Of a DNA stretch of 64,000 bases, positions 61,505 to 64,000 are shown piece after piece. The position numbers were made by a program, and so were the translations under genes. Location of the stretch: NCBI GenBank assembly GCA_024500155.1, contig CM044857.1, positions 48,007,001 to 48,071,000 of the forward strand, written 5' to 3'. The DNA comes from Chenopodium formosanum. Lineage: Eukaryota; Streptophyta; Magnoliopsida; Caryophyllales; Amaranthaceae. The notes under the pieces were generated by a model. It ran no database searches and had not been told where the DNA came from. It saw only the letters and a program-made list of their open reading frames with translations. Numbering within the stretch: the stretch's first letter is position 1; the number at the start of each line of letters is the position of its first letter.

Positions 61505-62640
61505 ATTGTTGTTGTTGTTAATTTATTTTAGAAAATAAAGGTTGAATATCTACTAATATAGTCCTCTCTTCTATCAATTATAAAAGGTTGAAAACTTGAA
61601 ATATATTGGTTGAAAATAAGGCTTGATTGTTATAATTGAGTTATAGAGTTCTACTAATTTTCTTACAAATATGGGGTACTCATTGGGACTAGATTAAGGA
61701 TATTACCGTTCAAAAAAAAAAAAGTATTAAGGATACCAATTTGGGTGTCTAGATCAAATTTGACAAGGTATTTAAATTGATTAGTTGTCTCAATTATTGT
61801 GTTACGAGTCGAATTTAAATTAAGTTTATTTCGGGTCAGATCAATTAGGATCGTCCGTGTCAGATTTTATCATCTCTAGACCAGATTTGCCCCTTTGTGT
61901 TCACCAAATCACTCCATAGGCATTATTAAGACATACTGACCATTTTGTCCAAAAAAAAATATATACGTAGTATAATCATATTTGATCGTCTCTTCTCCCC
62001 TGATTTTTAATTAGTATGATTAAAAAGTTCAAACACTAACAATTGTAGATAACTTTAGCTAAGCATAAATATTATAGGATTTGACTCTTGTACAAAATAA
62101 ACTTCCCTTTATTTCGAATTAATAGCAATACTAGACATTGCATAATTTCTTTTTAATTTAATAAAAAAACAAATGGAGTCATAAATTTGAAAAAGGACTA
62201 GTAAGGTCTAACAAAATTAGATTGGTTATAAGTTTAAATATTGATAGATATATGAGGAGTTTTCCCAAAATCTAACAAATATAAATTTAAATAATTTGAA
62301 AATAATGCATGCCAGTAGTATAGATAAAGATGAAAGCTCACAAATAATGTTAATCTATTTTGACCAACTCTCCAATTTTTTCACCATTCTAAATATATTT
62401 TTTTCATCCCGTCAAAAAAAAAAAAAAAAAAAAATCAATTCATGGACCTTGAGATTAGATAAGATTATATGTAAAATAATTTGGAGGTCAAGATTTATTT
62501 AATTATATGATTAGTTGATTTTTGTAAGGGATATTATTCATCCGATTTTTCACGCATAAATAAATCAAACTCGTAATTTTTATTACTCAAACTCAACTTG
62601 ATATCGATTTGACCTGATTTGAACTCAACTTGATACTAGT
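59860..62640. other. Intergenic / inside the possible CACTA element
   Basis: AT-rich DNA with a (TTA)n tract at 61458-61502 and A-runs near 61712 and 62414. No protein gene is supported. Confidence 0.5.
61458..61502. repeat. (TTA)n microsatellite
   Basis: About 45 bases of perfect ATT repeats. Confidence 0.95.
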
Positions 62641-62909
62641 TGTTACACAGACAACAATTTAATTGTTCTATTTTTTGGCAACCTAAGAAATAAATGTTGC
62701 CTTATGTAAAAAAAAAAAAGGCTACATTTTATGATGTTGTTGTCTTACATGCTCTAAAGCAACACTTTTTGAACCGTTACATTGTAATGTAGTATAAATT
62801 GATTAAGGTTAAGGTAACAAACATGTATTGTTGCCTTTTCCTACAAAAGACAACACTTGTCATTTTGTTGCAATGTTGTGTGTTGTCTATTCTCATTTTT
62901 TTTGTAGTG

Positions 62910-63417
62910 CGGGGAACGGGTAACATCAACACTCGTAACAGGCTTTTTCTCTCTCTAAAAGTGCAAGCTTATCCTTCCACTGCCAACCCTTTATCTTATC
63001 CCACCGCCAACCCCTAACCCCACTGTTCTCTGCTCGCCGGCAACAGGCTCGTCTGCCCATTTCTTCTACCGTCGCCGGCGAGCTAGCTTCCCCTTCAACC
63101 TGGTTTGTCGTTCTCGTTATTGGGTTTGGGCAGAGTAAGTATCTACTGCAACCAGGTGCTCTATAGGTTCGCTGTTCTCGGGGGAGTCCTTCGATGGTTG
63201 GTCTTCGTTTGGTGAGTTAGGCGGTGGTCAAGTTTTGCTTCTTTAGTGTATTTTTTCTTCTTTGTCAGTTTATAAGGTATACCGTGTATACCTGTCTCTT
63301 GTGGTGTTGTTTGGTTGTTTATGGTTGGTCTCTTTGACCTTAATAAGGAGTCTTGTTGTGGTTGGGCTTTGTGAATTTCTGTGTGTTAGTTTTACTTAAG
63401 TATGGAGTGTGTTTACC
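62910..63417 (+). promoter_or_regulatory. Promoter/leader region of the TPR gene
   Basis: GC-richer sequence than its surroundings, with CT-rich stretches (TTTTTCTCTCTC) and CGCCGGCGAG words, typical of a plant promoter/leader. A possible leader-intron donor GGGCAGA|GTAAGT lies near 63133. It starts immediately after the putative CACTA end. Confidence 0.45.
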
Positions 63418-64000
63418 ATGTTTACGCCTAGTATTAAGATGGATTTCAGCTTGGTTAAATCAAAGTTATTGTTGTTCCATTTAAATGATGATGATGACCA
63501 TGATTCGATTGCTAATGTTCTTATGGGAATTGGAAGTCCTGATGGAGTTCTTCCATTTTGTCAATCCTTAAAAGAAACGAGTAATAGTTATTTCCGTCGA
63601 CATGAGTTTGGAGATGCCTATTTGCAATATCACATGGCTATTAAAGTCCTCTGTTTTACTGTGCCCCTTTCTAGTGACGGGAGTTCCTTGTACTTGGACT
63701 TTGTCGTTTCCTTAAATTTGAATTTGGCTGCATGTGCTCTTCGTAATATTCGATTCTCTCAAGCCTCACAACTTTGTTCTCTAGTGCTTGAGTTTGATGA
63801 TAATAATATTAAAGCTTTATTTCGGCGAGCTGCCGCTGTGTTAAAGTTGGGATGCTTATCTCAGGCATATGATGACCTGTCACTTGCTTCTCGTTTAGAC
63901 CCTACTAATCGGGAAATTTCACAAGAACTGGATCGTGTTAAGAATTTGGTTTTATCCAAAATTTTAGGGGATTGTTTTCGTGGTAATGATACCTGTAGTG
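63418..64000 (+). CDS. TPR-domain protein, 5' part (runs off the window)
   Basis: Open from the ATG at 63418 to the last base: 194 codons without a stop. The N-terminus reads MFTPSIKMDFS; an acidic DDDDHD stretch follows. From about residue 62 there are TPR helices: YFRRHEFGDAYLQYHMAI, SLNLNLAACALRNIRFSQA, IKALFRRAAAVLKLGCLSQAYDDLSLA and RLDPTNREI. The NLAAC...K-A-x-FRR-A pattern is that of three-repeat TPR clamps seen in FKBP- and Hsp90-binding cochaperones. The missing 3' end prevents naming the protein. Confidence 0.8.
   Translation, partial: MFTPSIKMDFSLVKSKLLLFHLNDDDDHDSIANVLMGIGSPDGVLPFCQSLKETSNSYFRRHEFGDAYLQYHMAIKVLCFTVPLSSDGSSLYLDFVVSLNLNLAACALRNIRFSQASQLCSLVLEFDDNNIKALFRRAAAVLKLGCLSQAYDDLSLASRLDPTNREISQELDRVKNLVLSKILGDCFRGNDTCS

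Larger units (their letters stand above)
59195..62909. mobile_element. Possible CACTA-type element with nested insertions
   Basis: The right end reads CACTACAAAAAAAATGAG when inverted, a CACTA-type terminus. A matching left end AACTACAACAAAATTAAG (first base changed) lies at 59195. Both flanks carry clustered TTGCC/GGCAA words in both orientations (59236-59400; 62640-62880), like CACTA subterminal repeats. There is no transposase ORF. The flanking 3 bp (CGA/CGG) do not match exactly, so the boundaries are uncertain. Confidence 0.4.

Overview
The window is nuclear DNA from a flowering plant (eudicot). Coding regions are split by GT-AG introns, intergenic DNA is very AT-rich, and several MITE families, tRNA-derived SINEs and plant gene families (SABATH methyltransferase, class I small heat-shock protein, PIP aquaporin, oleosin, FAR1/MULE transposase) are present. 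The recurring motif TACTCCGTA/GGAGTA and the style of the repeats suggest Caryophyllales (Amaranthaceae/Chenopodiaceae, e.g. spinach, beet or quinoa relatives). That placement is inference; no search was run.

Layout. 1.4-4.3 kb: a four-exon SABATH methyltransferase followed by a class I small heat-shock protein (sHSP), both +. 5-8.2 kb: two Stowaway-like MITEs, a SINE with target-site duplication (TSD) and a small fold-back. 9.0-13.3 kb: an intact FAR1/MURA-type MULE transposase gene (943 aa, DDE triad, SWIM, AT-hook). It faces, convergently, a minus-strand gene at 14.7-15.8 kb for a protein with two ubiquitin-like segments. That gene's upstream side is a 1.8 kb tandem array with a four-unit higher-order period. 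19-21.6 kb: hAT-type MITEs, one amplified in tandem with a spacer carrying telomere-like CCCTAAA words. 22.3-29.4 kb: three members of an apparently undescribed family, two + and one broken on -. Each joins a conserved unknown N-terminal module to only the first half of an endonuclease/exonuclease/phosphatase (EEP) fold. 29.7-31.3 kb: a 1,599 bp non-autonomous MULE with a 10 bp TSD. 32.5-34.9 kb: a seven-exon minus-strand gene with a DUF1985/plant-mobile-domain-like region. 36.1-36.5 kb: a TRIM-like LTR fragment. 36.7-40.2 kb: a second SABATH + sHSP pair, with the sHSP inverted and the SABATH copy carrying a damaged exon-2 acceptor. 42.4 kb: oleosin. 45.9-48.5 kb: PIP1 aquaporin (-). 49-50.3 kb: two related SINEs, one split by a hAT MITE. 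55.4-56.1 kb: two Stowaway-like MITEs. 56.6-58.3 kb: an intronless three-domain nucleoredoxin-like gene lacking every CxxC motif. 58.8-62.9 kb: a Tourist-like MITE, a possible CACTA element and a reverse-transcriptase RNase H remnant. 63.4 kb to the end: the 5' part of a TPR-protein gene, cut by the window edge.

The genes do not form one pathway. The main themes are the duplicated methyltransferase/sHSP pair (stress and metabolite methylation), ordinary housekeeping or seed genes (PIP1, oleosin), and a central 9-35 kb domain of transposase-, ubiquitin-like- and endonuclease-fragment-bearing genes that looks like transposon-associated gene evolution. The most novel candidates are the N-module + half-EEP family, the convergent MULE transposase/ubiquitin-like pair with its higher-order satellite, and the nucleoredoxin without active-site cysteines.
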